Shown here: piece by piece, positions 7,646 to 14,966 of the stretch
Numbering within the stretch: the first letter of the stretch is position 1
Layout: every line of letters starts with the position of its first letter
From: Pseudopedobacter beijingensis
Lineage (GTDB): Bacteria > Bacteroidota > Bacteroidia > Sphingobacteriales > Sphingobacteriaceae
DNA length: 64,000 nucleotides
NCBI RefSeq assembly: GCF_042678145.1
Contig: NZ_JBHUDG010000002.1
Span: 186,001-250,000 of the forward strand
Direction: 5' to 3'
Made by a program: the position numbers and the translations under genes
The notes under the pieces: generated by a model
Seen by the model: only the letters and a program-made list of their open reading frames with translations
The model's database searches: none
What the model was told of the DNA's origin: nothing

Positions 7646-8641
7646 ATGTCACAAGGATCAAATTTTGTAGATTACGTAAAGATATGTGGACGTTCAGGAA
7701 ATGGAGGTGCAGGGTCAGCACATCTTCACAGAGATGTAAGAACGGCAAAAGGTGGTCCTGATGGAGGAGATGGCGGACGTGGTGGGCATGTGATTCTAAA
7801 AGGTAATGCACAGTTATGGACTTTATTGCATCTCAAATATCGTAAGCATGTCATAGCAGAACATGGTATGTCTGGCGGAAGTGCGCTTAAAACAGGAAGA
7901 GACGGAAAAGACGAGATACTGGAGGTACCCTTAGGAACAGTAGCTAAGGATTCAGTAACCGGAGAGGTTTTGTTTGAAATTACTAAGGATGGTGAAGAGA
8001 AAGTTCTGGTAAAAGGAGGAAGAGGAGGCTTGGGTAACTGGCACTTTAAATCACCCACAAACCAGACACCCAGATATGCCCAACCAGGCGAGTCAGGACA
8101 GGAAGAGTGGAAAATATTAGAGTTAAAAGTATTGGCCGATGTAGGTTTGGTTGGTTTTCCTAATGCAGGTAAATCTACTTTACTATCTGTTATTACAGCA
8201 GCAAAACCAGAAATTGGAGATTATCCTTTTACAACCATCGTCCCTAACTTAGGAATAGTATCTTATCGTGGAGGCAAATCTTTCATTATGGCCGATATTC
8301 CGGGCATTATAGAAGGAGCATCCGAAGGGAAAGGTTTAGGGTTTAGATTTTTAAGGCATATAGAACGTAATTCTGTTCTGTTGTTTATGGTACCTGCAGA
8401 TACCCATCGTTCAATCAAAGAAGAATATGAAATTCTTTTATCTGAACTAGAAGCATACAATTCAGAATTACTGCATAAACCAAAAATATTGGCCATAACC
8501 AAAGCAGATATGTTGGATGAAGAACTGGAAGCAGAAATGAAAATAGACTTACCAGAATTACCTTATGTGTTTATTTCATCAGTAGCGCAGAAAGGACTTC
8601 CAGAGCTGAAAGATTTGTTATGGAAAGCGATAAATGAATAG
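7646..8641 (+). CDS. obgE: GTPase ObgE/CgtA
   Basis: Essential ribosome-associated GTPase that acts in 50S subunit maturation and stress control. Seen: the glycine-rich Obg fold at the N-terminus (KGGPDGGDGGRGGHV, residues about 36-50), then the G domain from about residue 158 with G1 GFPNAGKST, switch region FTTIVPNLG, G3 DIPGIIEGA, and G4 TKAD. At 331 residues it lacks the C-terminal OCT extension of Gram-positive Obg, as is usual in Bacteroidota. It is the last clear housekeeping gene before the polysaccharide locus. Confidence 0.97.
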   Translation: MSQGSNFVDYVKICGRSGNGGAGSAHLHRDVRTAKGGPDGGDGGRGGHVILKGNAQLWTLLHLKYRKHVIAEHGMSGGSALKTGRDGKDEILEVPLGTVAKDSVTGEVLFEITKDGEEKVLVKGGRGGLGNWHFKSPTNQTPRYAQPGESGQEEWKILELKVLADVGLVGFPNAGKSTLLSVITAAKPEIGDYPFTTIVPNLGIVSYRGGKSFIMADIPGIIEGASEGKGLGFRFLRHIERNSVLLFMVPADTHRSIKEEYEILLSELEAYNSELLHKPKILAITKADMLDEELEAEMKIDLPELPYVFISSVAQKGLPELKDLLWKAINE

Positions 8642-8672
8642 TTTTAGTAAGTATGAACATAGAACTTACAAC

Positions 8673-9233
8673 CTAAAACGTTGAAATAACCCTTTCCCTT
8701 ACTTTAATCGCTGGATTTCCCTGGTAAATATTATAGGGGTCCAGGTTTTTGGTTGCAATACTTCCAACGCTCAATACAGAGTGAGAATAACAAGTTACTC
8801 CCGGACAGACAATGGCTTTAGCTCCAATCCAAACCCCTTCCTCTAAGATTATAGGTTCAGCGACTAAATCAAATTCTGCAGATTTATAATTATGGTTTCC
8901 GGTAAGTAGCATAGCACCTTGCGAAATACAGCAGTTGCAGGCTATTCGCACCGTTTCCAGATTCTCAATATAACATTCGGCTAGCCATGAGTGGTCACCT
9001 AATTCCAGTTTCCAGGGATATTTAATATGGATGTATGGTTTTACTCTAACATCTTTACCAATTCGGGCGCCGAAGCATTTTAGCATAAAAACCAAAATTG
9101 AACTTACAGGGATAATTCCTGATCGGAAAAATAAAACACTGGTAAAATACCATAATAACTGTTTTATAAAGGATGCTCCTATATCATATCCTTTTGTATC
9201 AAAATCTTTTTTTAGTTGAACTTTGTTTTTCAT
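8673..9233 (-). CDS. WcaF-type acetyltransferase (left-handed beta-helix)
   Basis: Predicted acyl-CoA dependent O-acetyltransferase of the LbH superfamily, close to colanic-acid acetyltransferase WcaF. Seen: an N-terminal hydrophobic stretch, GARIGKDVRVKPYIHIKYPWKLELGDHSWL (start of hexapeptide coils, described in parts), the loop with catalytic His in LLTGNHNYKS, and coils GVWIGAKAIVCPGVT and HSVLSVGSIATKNL. Length is 186 residues, typical of WcaF. It lies at the downstream end of the minus-strand polysaccharide locus, separated from the exosortase gene by 1.2 kb of REP array with a GIY-YIG gene, so it may be transcribed separately. It probably decorates a sugar of the exported polymer. Confidence 0.88.
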   Translation of the reverse strand: MKNKVQLKKDFDTKGYDIGASFIKQLLWYFTSVLFFRSGIIPVSSILVFMLKCFGARIGKDVRVKPYIHIKYPWKLELGDHSWLAECYIENLETVRIACNCCISQGAMLLTGNHNYKSAEFDLVAEPIILEEGVWIGAKAIVCPGVTCYSHSVLSVGSIATKNLDPYNIYQGNPAIKVRERVISTF

Positions 9234-9239
9234 AAGTGT

Positions 9240-9600
9240 TGATTGTCACTGCGAGGAGGGATGACGCAGCAATCTATTTTCATGTTCTTCCTTTACTTTG
9301 TTTATGTAGAGATTACTTCGTTGCCGCTCGTAATGACGTTGTGTTGGTTGTCATCGCGAGGAGGAACGACGCGGCGATCTATTCCGGTTCTTGCTTTACT
9401 TTGTTTATATAGAGATTACTTTTCTGCCGCTCGTAATGACGTTGTGTTGATTGTCACTGTGAGGAGGAACGCTGCGGCAATCTATTCCGGTTCTTGCTTT
9501 ACTTTGTTTATGTAGAGATTACTTCGCTGCCGCTCGTAATGACGTTGTATTGGTTGTCATTGCGAGGAGGAACGACGCGGCAATCTCATTTGTAAAGACT
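9240..9600. repeat. REP array A (left part), units of about 105 bp
   Basis: About three and a half tandem units. Each unit has two imperfectly complementary arms: GTCATTGCGAGGAGGAAC...GGCAATCT and AGATTACTTCGC...GCTCGTAATGAC, separated by a loop rich in TTCTTCCTTTACTTTG. One unit can therefore fold into a hairpin with arms of about 28-31 bases, the layout of REP/BIME elements. Open frames in it are repeat translations, not genes. Confidence 0.85.
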
Positions 9601-9956
9601 CCTCTTATTCATACCAATCTTTACTCAGATCTGTCCAATCAGGATTTTCCAAATTAATTAGCTGTAGCTTCTTTAATCGAGACCCAGCTTTTATTTGCTT
9701 CTCTCTTGCTATAGCATCTATTATAGAAGGGTAATCTTCATAATAGACTAGCTTAAAACATTTATATAATGAAGTGAATTTAGAGCCATTTTCAAACTTA
9801 TGTTCCCATACTCTTCGTTCAAGATCATTGGTTACTCCAGTATAAAGAACTGTGTTTTTTTTATTAGTCATGATATAAACAGAATATTGGGTGATAACTG
9901 ATTTTATCATATGACTTATATTTTAAAGAGATTACTTCGCTGCCGCTCGTAATGAC
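9556..9956. mobile_element. Putative mobile unit: GIY-YIG gene flanked by inverted REP arms
   Basis: Left arm 9556-9586 begins GTCATTGCGAGG and ends GGCAATCT. Right arm 9929-9956 begins AGATTACTTCGC and ends CTCGTAATGAC, close to the reverse complement of the left arm. Between them lie only the GIY-YIG gene and 18 bases on either side. This gives a unit of about 400 bp with inverted ends of about 28-31 bp, inside a tandem array of empty hairpins. That it is mobile is inference. Confidence 0.45.
9605..9910 (-). CDS. GIY-YIG domain nuclease-like protein
   Basis: Single-domain GIY-YIG protein of 101 residues. Seen: the YSVYIMTNKKNTVLYTGVT opening (GIY and YIG elements in the form VYI and YTG), the ERRVWEHK helix with the conserved arginine and histidine region, the LVYYEDY strand, and the C-terminal catalytic-type Glu in AIAREKQIKAGSR. 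The UvrC/YhbQ-like family cuts DNA; activity of the short stand-alone proteins is mostly untested. The gene lies exactly between an upstream REP arm (9556-9586) and its inverted partner (9929-9956), so it occupies the loop of a REP hairpin. A second member occurs at 39113-39400, again beside REP arrays. Confidence 0.85.
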   Translation of the reverse strand: MIKSVITQYSVYIMTNKKNTVLYTGVTNDLERRVWEHKFENGSKFTSLYKCFKLVYYEDYPSIIDAIAREKQIKAGSRLKKLQLINLENPDWTDLSKDWYE

Positions 9957-10425
9957 CTTGTGTTGATTGTCACTGCGAGGAGGAACGACGCGGCAATCTA
10001 TTCCAATTCTTCCTTTGCTTTGTTTATGTAGAGATTACTTCGCTGTCGCTCGTAATGACTTTGTGTTGATTGTTACTGCGAGGAGGAACGACGTGGCGAT
10101 CTACTCCGGTTCTTCCTTTACTTTGTTTATATAGAGATTACTTGGCCGTCGCTCGTAATGACTTTGTGTTGATTGTTACTGCGAGGAGGAACGACGCGGC
10201 AATCTATTCCGGTTCTTCCTTTACTTTGTTTATATAGAGATTACTTCGCTGCCGCTCGTAATGACGTTGTGTTGGTTGTCATTGCGAGGAGGAACGACGC
10301 GGCAATCTATTCAGGTTCTTCCTTTGCTTTGTTTATGTAGAGATTACTTCGCTGTCGCTCGTAATGACCTTGTATTGATTGTCATTGCAAGGAGGAACGA
10401 CACGGCAATATTTCCACGAAGAAAT
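9920..10425. repeat. REP array A (right part), units of about 105 bp
   Basis: About five tandem units of the same hairpin-forming repeat as at 9240-9600, with arms AGATTACTTCGC...CGTAATGAC and GTCATTGCGAGG...GGCAATCT. Units differ by scattered substitutions (for example GACGTTGTG, GACTTTGTG, GACCTTGTG). The array ends about 15 bases before the exosortase stop codon. Confidence 0.85.
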
Positions 10426-10441
10426 AGCGAATAATTTACCT

Positions 10442-11008
10442 TCAAGCTCTTGTTCTTCTTCTGCTCCACCAATAAACACCCAACATCAATAATACATAAC
10501 AGAAATAATTAAAAAGATCATGATGGTCTACACTCAATTTCTTCGCTTCTTTCATATAGTAAGCAATCAGGAATATTCTTAGAGAATTTAAAACTGTAAA
10601 GACAAAAAATCCAATCAGAATAAAATAAACTTTCTGTTTTACCGATTTTTTAGGTATTGCAATACCTATAGCAGTCAATGCACTTAAAATACCATAGCCA
10701 ACGCATGAGTAGACAATATTGACACCTCCTTTACCAATAATGCGCATTTGGGTAGAATTACTTAAAGTTTGTAAATCAAAAATATCAGCAATCTTAACAG
10801 CGAGCCATATCAGTAATTCCCGATACCATTTAATGAAATTCAAATATTGATCAGCAAAAGGCCAATATAAACCACCCGGCGCACATACACCTATCCAGAA
10901 TTGACAAAAACCATAAACAACCAGGTAAGTGCCAATTAATAAAATCAGAAATTTAATCTGCTCCTTGTTCACGTTGTTTTTGTTTAAGCTCGTAGATTTT
11001 TGCATCAA
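10442..11008 (-). CDS. Exosortase/archaeosortase-family protein (XrtY-like)
   Basis: Multipass inner-membrane transpeptidase-like protein of the exosortase superfamily, which cleaves C-terminal sorting signals of exported proteins. Seen: 188 residues with about five membrane segments and the three hallmark residues: Cys102 in YSCVGYG, Arg144 in NSLRIFLIAY, and His162/His163 in SVDHHDLFNY. Its start overlaps the preceding GT2 gene by 56 bases, so expression is coupled. A candidate substrate with a PID-CTERM-like tail is encoded at 58395-58622. From memory, short Bacteroidota exosortases tied to glycosyltransferases and a Wzy-like protein are labelled exosortase Y; I could not check this. The exosortase superfamily call is strong, the subtype is less sure. 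Confidence 0.85.
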   Translation of the reverse strand: MMQKSTSLNKNNVNKEQIKFLILLIGTYLVVYGFCQFWIGVCAPGGLYWPFADQYLNFIKWYRELLIWLAVKIADIFDLQTLSNSTQMRIIGKGGVNIVYSCVGYGILSALTAIGIAIPKKSVKQKVYFILIGFFVFTVLNSLRIFLIAYYMKEAKKLSVDHHDLFNYFCYVLLMLGVYWWSRRRTRA

Positions 11009-11816
11009 TTAGAAACCTGAACCAGAAGCACTGCAAAAAATGAAATATCAATCCTCTGGTGCCATCCAGAAAACCCAATCTCAGGAAATACCGAATAAAG
11101 AAATAAATAAACGGTCTTACAAATAATGGGAATTTCTGATAGATATTCTTCAGCATTCTGCGTTGTGCAATGGGGTTATTGGCGGATAAACTCCCCTTAA
11201 TGACTTTTTCGTTGTAATCGGTATTAGAAAATTGTTCTGAGGCTTCTAAATTTGACCATTTATCATGCCTTAGGGTAAAGGTGCTTAAAGATTCAGTAAT
11301 CAAATCAATAATATCTCCCTTTAACTTAAGGATCTCTCCCTCAACTTTAAAATGCTGATCATATAGCTTATCCTCACATAATCCAAAACCTTTTCTAAAT
11401 AATACCGCATGGTAGGTGGGGTAATGGCCTCCGTATTTAATCCACTTCCCCATAAATATGGTTTTTCTACTAGCCAAAAAGCCATTGGTGTTTGAGGAAA
11501 TACCAGTTTGAAAACGTTGCGTTACATCCTGCTTAAACTCAGGAGTCAGTCTGTGATCTGCGTCCATATTCAATATCCATTCTGTTGAAAATGGGAGATT
11601 GTTGATGGCCCAGTTCCGTTGCTGACTGTAGTTCTCAAAAGGATGATTGATTACCTGTATATTTTCATATCCAGACAAAATAGCCAATGTTTGATCTTTA
11701 GACCCCGAATCAACAACAAAAATCTCTTCTGCAAAACCATACACGCTATCTATACAGTCTTTAATATTATTTTCTTCGTTATACGTAAGTATTACGGCAC
11801 TAATAGGTGCTGTCAT
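10953..11816 (-). CDS. Family 2 glycosyltransferase (WaaE/KdtX-like)
   Basis: GT-A fold, inverting glycosyltransferase. Seen: N-terminal ISAVILTYNEENNIKDCIDS, the VVDSGSKDQT block that binds the nucleotide, and the metal-binding NMDAD (DxD) near residue 100. The middle contains RKTIFMGKWIKYGGHYPTY and a basic C-terminal part with hydrophobic stretches likely to touch the membrane. Resembles LPS core glucosyltransferases of the WaaE type. Length is 287 residues. Its last 56 bases overlap the exosortase gene, a strong sign that they are one unit. Sugar and acceptor cannot be read from sequence. Confidence 0.88.
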   Translation of the reverse strand: MTAPISAVILTYNEENNIKDCIDSVYGFAEEIFVVDSGSKDQTLAILSGYENIQVINHPFENYSQQRNWAINNLPFSTEWILNMDADHRLTPEFKQDVTQRFQTGISSNTNGFLASRKTIFMGKWIKYGGHYPTYHAVLFRKGFGLCEDKLYDQHFKVEGEILKLKGDIIDLITESLSTFTLRHDKWSNLEASEQFSNTDYNEKVIKGSLSANNPIAQRRMLKNIYQKFPLFVRPFIYFFIRYFLRLGFLDGTRGLIFHFLQCFWFRFLIDAKIYELKQKQREQGAD

Positions 11817-11879
11817 TTTTTATTCTAAAATTTAATAGGTAATGCTGATGTAGATTTACGAAGCAAGCTGTGTAAAGCT

Positions 11880-12268
11880 TTAGACATCAATTTTATTGGG
11901 ATTAAAGTACTTTATTTCAGGAATCCTTAAAAAGTCTTTATCATTATCAGACACTAATATCAGTTTATTGCTGTTGCAGCGATAATAGCGTCCGGTATTT
12001 TAATATTATACAACTTTCTAATTCGGATAGTTTCTTTTATAACTTGATCATCAACATAATAAATTGATGAATTTTTAATAAAGATCCTATACACTTCAAT
12101 ATCTTCTTGATTGCTTGGATTCCAAACTTGAAGCTCAATTTCAGTTATAAACGAAAGCAGACATTCTTTATCAACAATTTTGTCCAGGAAAGACAGGCCC
12201 TTAGAAGATAAAGAATTGTTTATATATTTTATTACTGCCGAGGTATCGATTAAATATCTCTTTGCCAT
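11880..12268 (-). pseudogene. VapC-type PIN toxin with a C-terminal frameshift
   Basis: PIN-domain ribonuclease toxin. The open frame 11960-12268 (102 residues) shows IDTSAVIKYI with the first acidic residue, TEIELQVW with the second, and IPDAIIAATA with the third, but stops right after ATAIN. In another frame, directly downstream, the missing end is intact: LILVSDNDKDFLRIPEIKYF then NPNKIDV and a stop at 11880-11882. A one-base loss near the AATAAAC run would produce this. PIN domains need this end (the fourth acidic position, here SDNDKDF), so the toxin is probably dead or its reading depends on frameshifting; a sequencing error in the A-run is the alternative. The antitoxin gene overlaps the start by 19 bases. 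Confidence 0.75.
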
Positions 12269-12453
12269 TGATTTCTAATTATCTCCAATTGTTCATCAAT
12301 TGCTTCTTTGCCCATTGGGGTTTTTATTTTTTTTCTTAAATCTGACAGTTTTGCAGACTCTTTTTTTACAACGCGTATTAGCTGGAGATCCTCCAGGTGT
12401 TGCAAAAGTTTTAATGCTTTTTCATTTGTAAGTTCTATAGTCAACGTTGTCAT
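12250..12453 (-). CDS. VapB-like antitoxin
   Basis: Small protein of 67 residues directly upstream of, and overlapping by 19 bases, the PIN toxin gene. It has a short beta-strand-like start (TTLTIELTNEKALKLLQHLEDL), a basic linker (VVKKESAKLSDLRKKI) and a C-terminal amphipathic part ending QLEIIRNQWQRDI, a layout seen in antitoxins of Bacteroidota PIN modules. The order antitoxin-toxin and the overlap support the assignment. The toxin gene carries a frameshift, so this antitoxin may now be orphaned in function. It sits between two glycosyltransferase genes of the polysaccharide locus. Confidence 0.7.
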   Translation of the reverse strand: MTTLTIELTNEKALKLLQHLEDLQLIRVVKKESAKLSDLRKKIKTPMGKEAIDEQLEIIRNQWQRDI

Positions 12454-12512
12454 AATATCAAATATAACAAAAACTATGCAGTTTATTTAGTATCTAGTCT
12501 ACCACTTAATAC

Positions 12513-13769
12513 CTATAACTTACCCCTTAAAACCTCCCCATACATCTCCCAGTACCTCTTAATCAACTTATCTTCTTTAAAATCTTCTGTAATGGTATCC
12601 TGTATCCGCTTGCTGTGTGTTGCCTGTTTGCTTATCTCTGTATATGCTTCATTCAGTTTTTCCAACAGATTCTTTTTCGTTCTTTTACATACCCAGCCTA
12701 AATCGTTCTCTAGCACATAATCACTTAAACCAACATTCTCGGTAATTAAAACGGGTGTACCGGTAAACAGAGATTCTATCACTACATTGGCAAAATTTTC
12801 ATCGTAAGAAGGAAGAACAAACAAATCATTCTCTGCCAGCTGTAAAAACTTCTCTTCTTTATTCAGCATTCCCAGCCAGGATATCTGTTCTGCAATTCCT
12901 ATTTGTTTACTAAGCTGTTTTAATTCCATTATATAATCGGTTTCCCCCGTTCCGGCTATTTGTAAGTGAAAAGGATAGGCTATTTTAGAAAGCACTGTGA
13001 ATAATAGTTCCAAACCTTTCTTTTGCTCAATTCGGGAAAGGAATATCATCTTCAAACTATAGTTAAAATCCTGATGTCTTTGCACCAAAGTATCCGCTTG
13101 TTCCCATGGCAATTCTACCAAATTGGGTAGCGTAGTAATACCTTTTGGATTGAAGAGAATTTGCATATCGATCTCTTCTCTCTTACTGGTAGTATGGATA
13201 TGGCATTTTTTCAATAAAGGCTTTCCGATATATTGATGAAAAAGCTTTTTAGCTGCACTGGTTCTGTTATTAAAAGAATAAGTACTTAAGGTTCCTCTTG
13301 GGGTAAAGACTACCTTTTTTCCTTTCATCACCGCAATTAGACAAGAGAACACAGATACCAGATTCCACCAGGCATGAATATGAATAATGTCAAAATCTTT
13401 AGCTGTTTTCCATAGCTTCCAAAACAAATCCGGGGAAAAATGGCTATGGTCTTTTGTCCAGCGTTTAAAATAATGAACTTCTACACCACCTACCAGTTTT
13501 ACTGTTCCGGAAGGATAGGGAAGTTCTTCTTTACCATTGGCCAGCGTAGTGTATACGACAACTCTCATGTCAGGCTGAGGCTCTCGAAGCCCCTTATTCT
13601 CCTCTTCCTTGTTGTTCGGTGGAGGATAGACGAAAGACGACTCTATTTCCTGCTTCTTATTTCTGCTTTCAGCTTTATTAAGCTCTTCACACAGTTTCGC
13701 TACAGACATAACTGGCCCGCCGTAAATATATGCGGGTTTATAAGATGCTACGATGTGAAGGATTTTCAT
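12513..13769 (-). CDS. Family 4 glycosyltransferase with a repeat-derived insertion
   Basis: GT-B fold retaining glycosyltransferase. Seen: N-terminal MKILHIVASYKPAYIYGGP followed by VMSVAKLCEEL, the acceptor-domain IHIHAWWNLVSVFSC, and the C-terminal donor domain with FLSRIEQKKGLELL and the ExxxxFANVVIESLFTGTPV block that binds the nucleotide sugar. Between AKLCEELNKA and MRVVVYTTLA lie about 33 extra residues (rich in E, K, P) whose DNA, 13568-13677, is made of dispersed repeats (GGCTGAGGCTCTCGAAGC, and the ACGAAAGACGA type). The frame is kept. A second, broken copy of the N-terminus lies at about 14870-14960. Probably part of the same polymer pathway as the neighbouring GT2 and exosortase; from memory this N-terminus is like XrtY-associated glycosyltransferases. 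Confidence 0.87.
   Translation of the reverse strand: MKILHIVASYKPAYIYGGPVMSVAKLCEELNKAESRNKKQEIESSFVYPPPNNKEEENKGLREPQPDMRVVVYTTLANGKEELPYPSGTVKLVGGVEVHYFKRWTKDHSHFSPDLFWKLWKTAKDFDIIHIHAWWNLVSVFSCLIAVMKGKKVVFTPRGTLSTYSFNNRTSAAKKLFHQYIGKPLLKKCHIHTTSKREEIDMQILFNPKGITTLPNLVELPWEQADTLVQRHQDFNYSLKMIFLSRIEQKKGLELLFTVLSKIAYPFHLQIAGTGETDYIMELKQLSKQIGIAEQISWLGMLNKEEKFLQLAENDLFVLPSYDENFANVVIESLFTGTPVLITENVGLSDYVLENDLGWVCKRTKKNLLEKLNEAYTEISKQATHSKRIQDTITEDFKEDKLIKRYWEMYGEVLRGKL
13568..13677. repeat. Repeat sequences inserted in frame in a glycosyltransferase gene
   Basis: Contains CAGGCTGAGGCTCTCGAAGC, found also at about 15930 and, as a variant, at 16107, and a TAGACGAAAGACGAC piece found also near 14730 and 36670. 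It encodes about 33 residues that interrupt the normal N-terminal Rossmann domain of the host GT4 without breaking the frame. Confidence 0.6.
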
Positions 13770-14098
13770 TTGTCAGACTAAGGTACTCGAAGCCTCTTCG
13801 TTATTCGTTGATAAGGTGAAATTAAATATTGTCATCCCGATACTTCGTTAATTGTCATGCTGAGGTTCTCGAAGCATTTATATAAGTTTATCTAAATTAT
13901 TAATGCCGCTCTAAGTGGAAGCGACTTGATTTTTAAGGTTACAAAGGCACAAGAAACAGCTTCATTCTTGCGCCATTTTAGGGGGCTTTAAATGGCACTA
14001 GATAGGCTTCGACTGAGCTTGTCCTGAGCCCGACGAAGGGATCATCCAAAAAAACACTAATTTGAGACAGCCTCCTGTCCTTAATTCTGGTATTATAT
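13770..14098. repeat. Gene-free stretch of dispersed repeats
   Basis: Several copies of CTGAGGTTCTCGAAGC-type repeats, a CTTCGACTGAGCTTGTCC...GACGAAGGGATC copy, and a MITE-like edge ACACTAATTTGAGACAGCC (about 14046-14070). I see no gene. A short AGGTTACAAAGGCACAAG segment has no partner in the window. Confidence 0.55.
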
Positions 14099-14470
14099 TT
14101 AAATTAATTTTAGACCTTCAATTCTGATGAAGTGCTTTCTGTTATGAGTAAGAAGAGGTAAATCATTTACAATGCAAGTGGCTGCAATAAAGATATCACG
14201 AAATTCGATCATTTTATTTTTCTTTCTCAAAAAATGATATAAAAAAGCGGACTTACTAGCAATTTCTTTTGTGAAATCTAATTTAATCAGATCTTCGGTT
14301 AAAATCTTTATATCATTTTCCTTCTCTTTTGTAGTAGCTCCCATATAAAGCTCGTACAAAGTTACTGTTGAAATATAAATTTCAGGATTTTCTGGCAAAA
14401 GGTATAAAGTTGTGGTGTGTTTATCTTTTGCTCTGAGATGATCTATAAAGATGCTAGTGTCTATTACCAT
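14099..14470 (-). CDS. VapC-type PIN-domain toxin
   Basis: Ribonuclease toxin of a type II toxin-antitoxin pair, 123 residues, apparently intact. Seen: VIDTSIFIDHL with Asp4, TLYELYMG with the central Glu, FRDIFIAATC with the third acidic residue, and the C-terminal LLTHNRKHFIRIEGLKL strand. VapC toxins cut tRNA or rRNA and are blocked by the partner protein. Its start overlaps the upstream antitoxin gene by 7 bases. It lies within the polysaccharide locus, flanked by repeats, like the other toxin modules here, which points to insertion of a self-stabilising module rather than a role in polymer synthesis. Confidence 0.85.
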   Translation of the reverse strand: MVIDTSIFIDHLRAKDKHTTTLYLLPENPEIYISTVTLYELYMGATTKEKENDIKILTEDLIKLDFTKEIASKSAFLYHFLRKKNKMIEFRDIFIAATCIVNDLPLLTHNRKHFIRIEGLKLI

Positions 14471-14679
14471 TGTTCCGACTTAAGATCTGAGAAAGCTTTA
14501 TGTCCATCTTTTAAAGAATCCAGATCTTTTTCATTCCAAACAGCTACTTCTGTAAGTTTCTGTTTATAATTAGATACTTTACCCGAAGTTGTTGTCTTCA
14601 TGGTTACGCCCAATTCTTTAAGTAGCTGCTTTACCAAACCACTTTTGTTTTCCGGAATACTGATGATCAAAGTTTCCAT
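14464..14679 (-). CDS. Antitoxin of the second PIN-domain module
   Basis: 71-residue protein immediately before and overlapping (7 bases) the PIN toxin gene. Starts METLIISIPENKSGLVKQLL, a pattern shared with the antitoxin-like proteins at 35975 and 36967 in this window (METLIVHPENKEQLAAV, MKTLIVQPESKEQLAAI), suggesting one antitoxin superfamily used with different toxins. The C-terminal half (VAVWNEKDLDSLKDGHKAFSD) is acidic and probably wraps the toxin. No classic DNA-binding motif is obvious by eye. Confidence 0.7.
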   Translation of the reverse strand: METLIISIPENKSGLVKQLLKELGVTMKTTTSGKVSNYKQKLTEVAVWNEKDLDSLKDGHKAFSDLKSEQW

Positions 14680-14867
14680 ATCTCAAATATAACAAATTCT
14701 GTACAGATTATATCCATTGATCGATTAACGAAAGACGACAAACGGTAAGCAATACCACCGTTCAACATGCCATTTCAGAGCCCTCCTAAACAACCATTTA
14801 TCGTTCGTCATCCTGAACTTGTTTCAGGATCTCTTTTTCCTTAATTTAGCAAGATGGGGCTCCCTTA

Positions 14868-14961
14868 CTACTAATTCTTTACAGAGCTTCGCCACAGACA
14901 TAATAGGTCCGCCGTAAATATAGGCGGGTTTATAGGATACTATAATGTGGAGGACTGTTTA
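14868..14961 (-). pseudogene. Remnant of a duplicated GT4 N-terminus
   Basis: On the minus strand this reads VLHIIVSYKPAYIYGG then PIMSVAKLCKELVV, nearly the same as the first 30 residues of the GT4 at 12513-13769 (ILHIVASYKPAYIYGG, PVMSVAKLCEEL). The start codon is lost (TAA stands where ATG AAA would be) and the frame ends soon after KELVV in unrelated sequence. It marks an old duplication or recombination between 13.7 and 14.96 kb, with the second PIN module now between the two copies. Confidence 0.75.
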
Positions 14962-14966
14962 GTGTC

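Noticed and set aside
7726..8058. 110-codon minus-strand frame over obgE
   Set aside because: It is the mirror of the glycine-rich Obg domain; low-complexity Pro/Ser product.
9240..10425. CRISPR or coding repeats in the 105-bp array
   Set aside because: Units are tandem hairpin repeats with conserved loops; short frames in them (for example at 9243-9515) are translations of the repeat.
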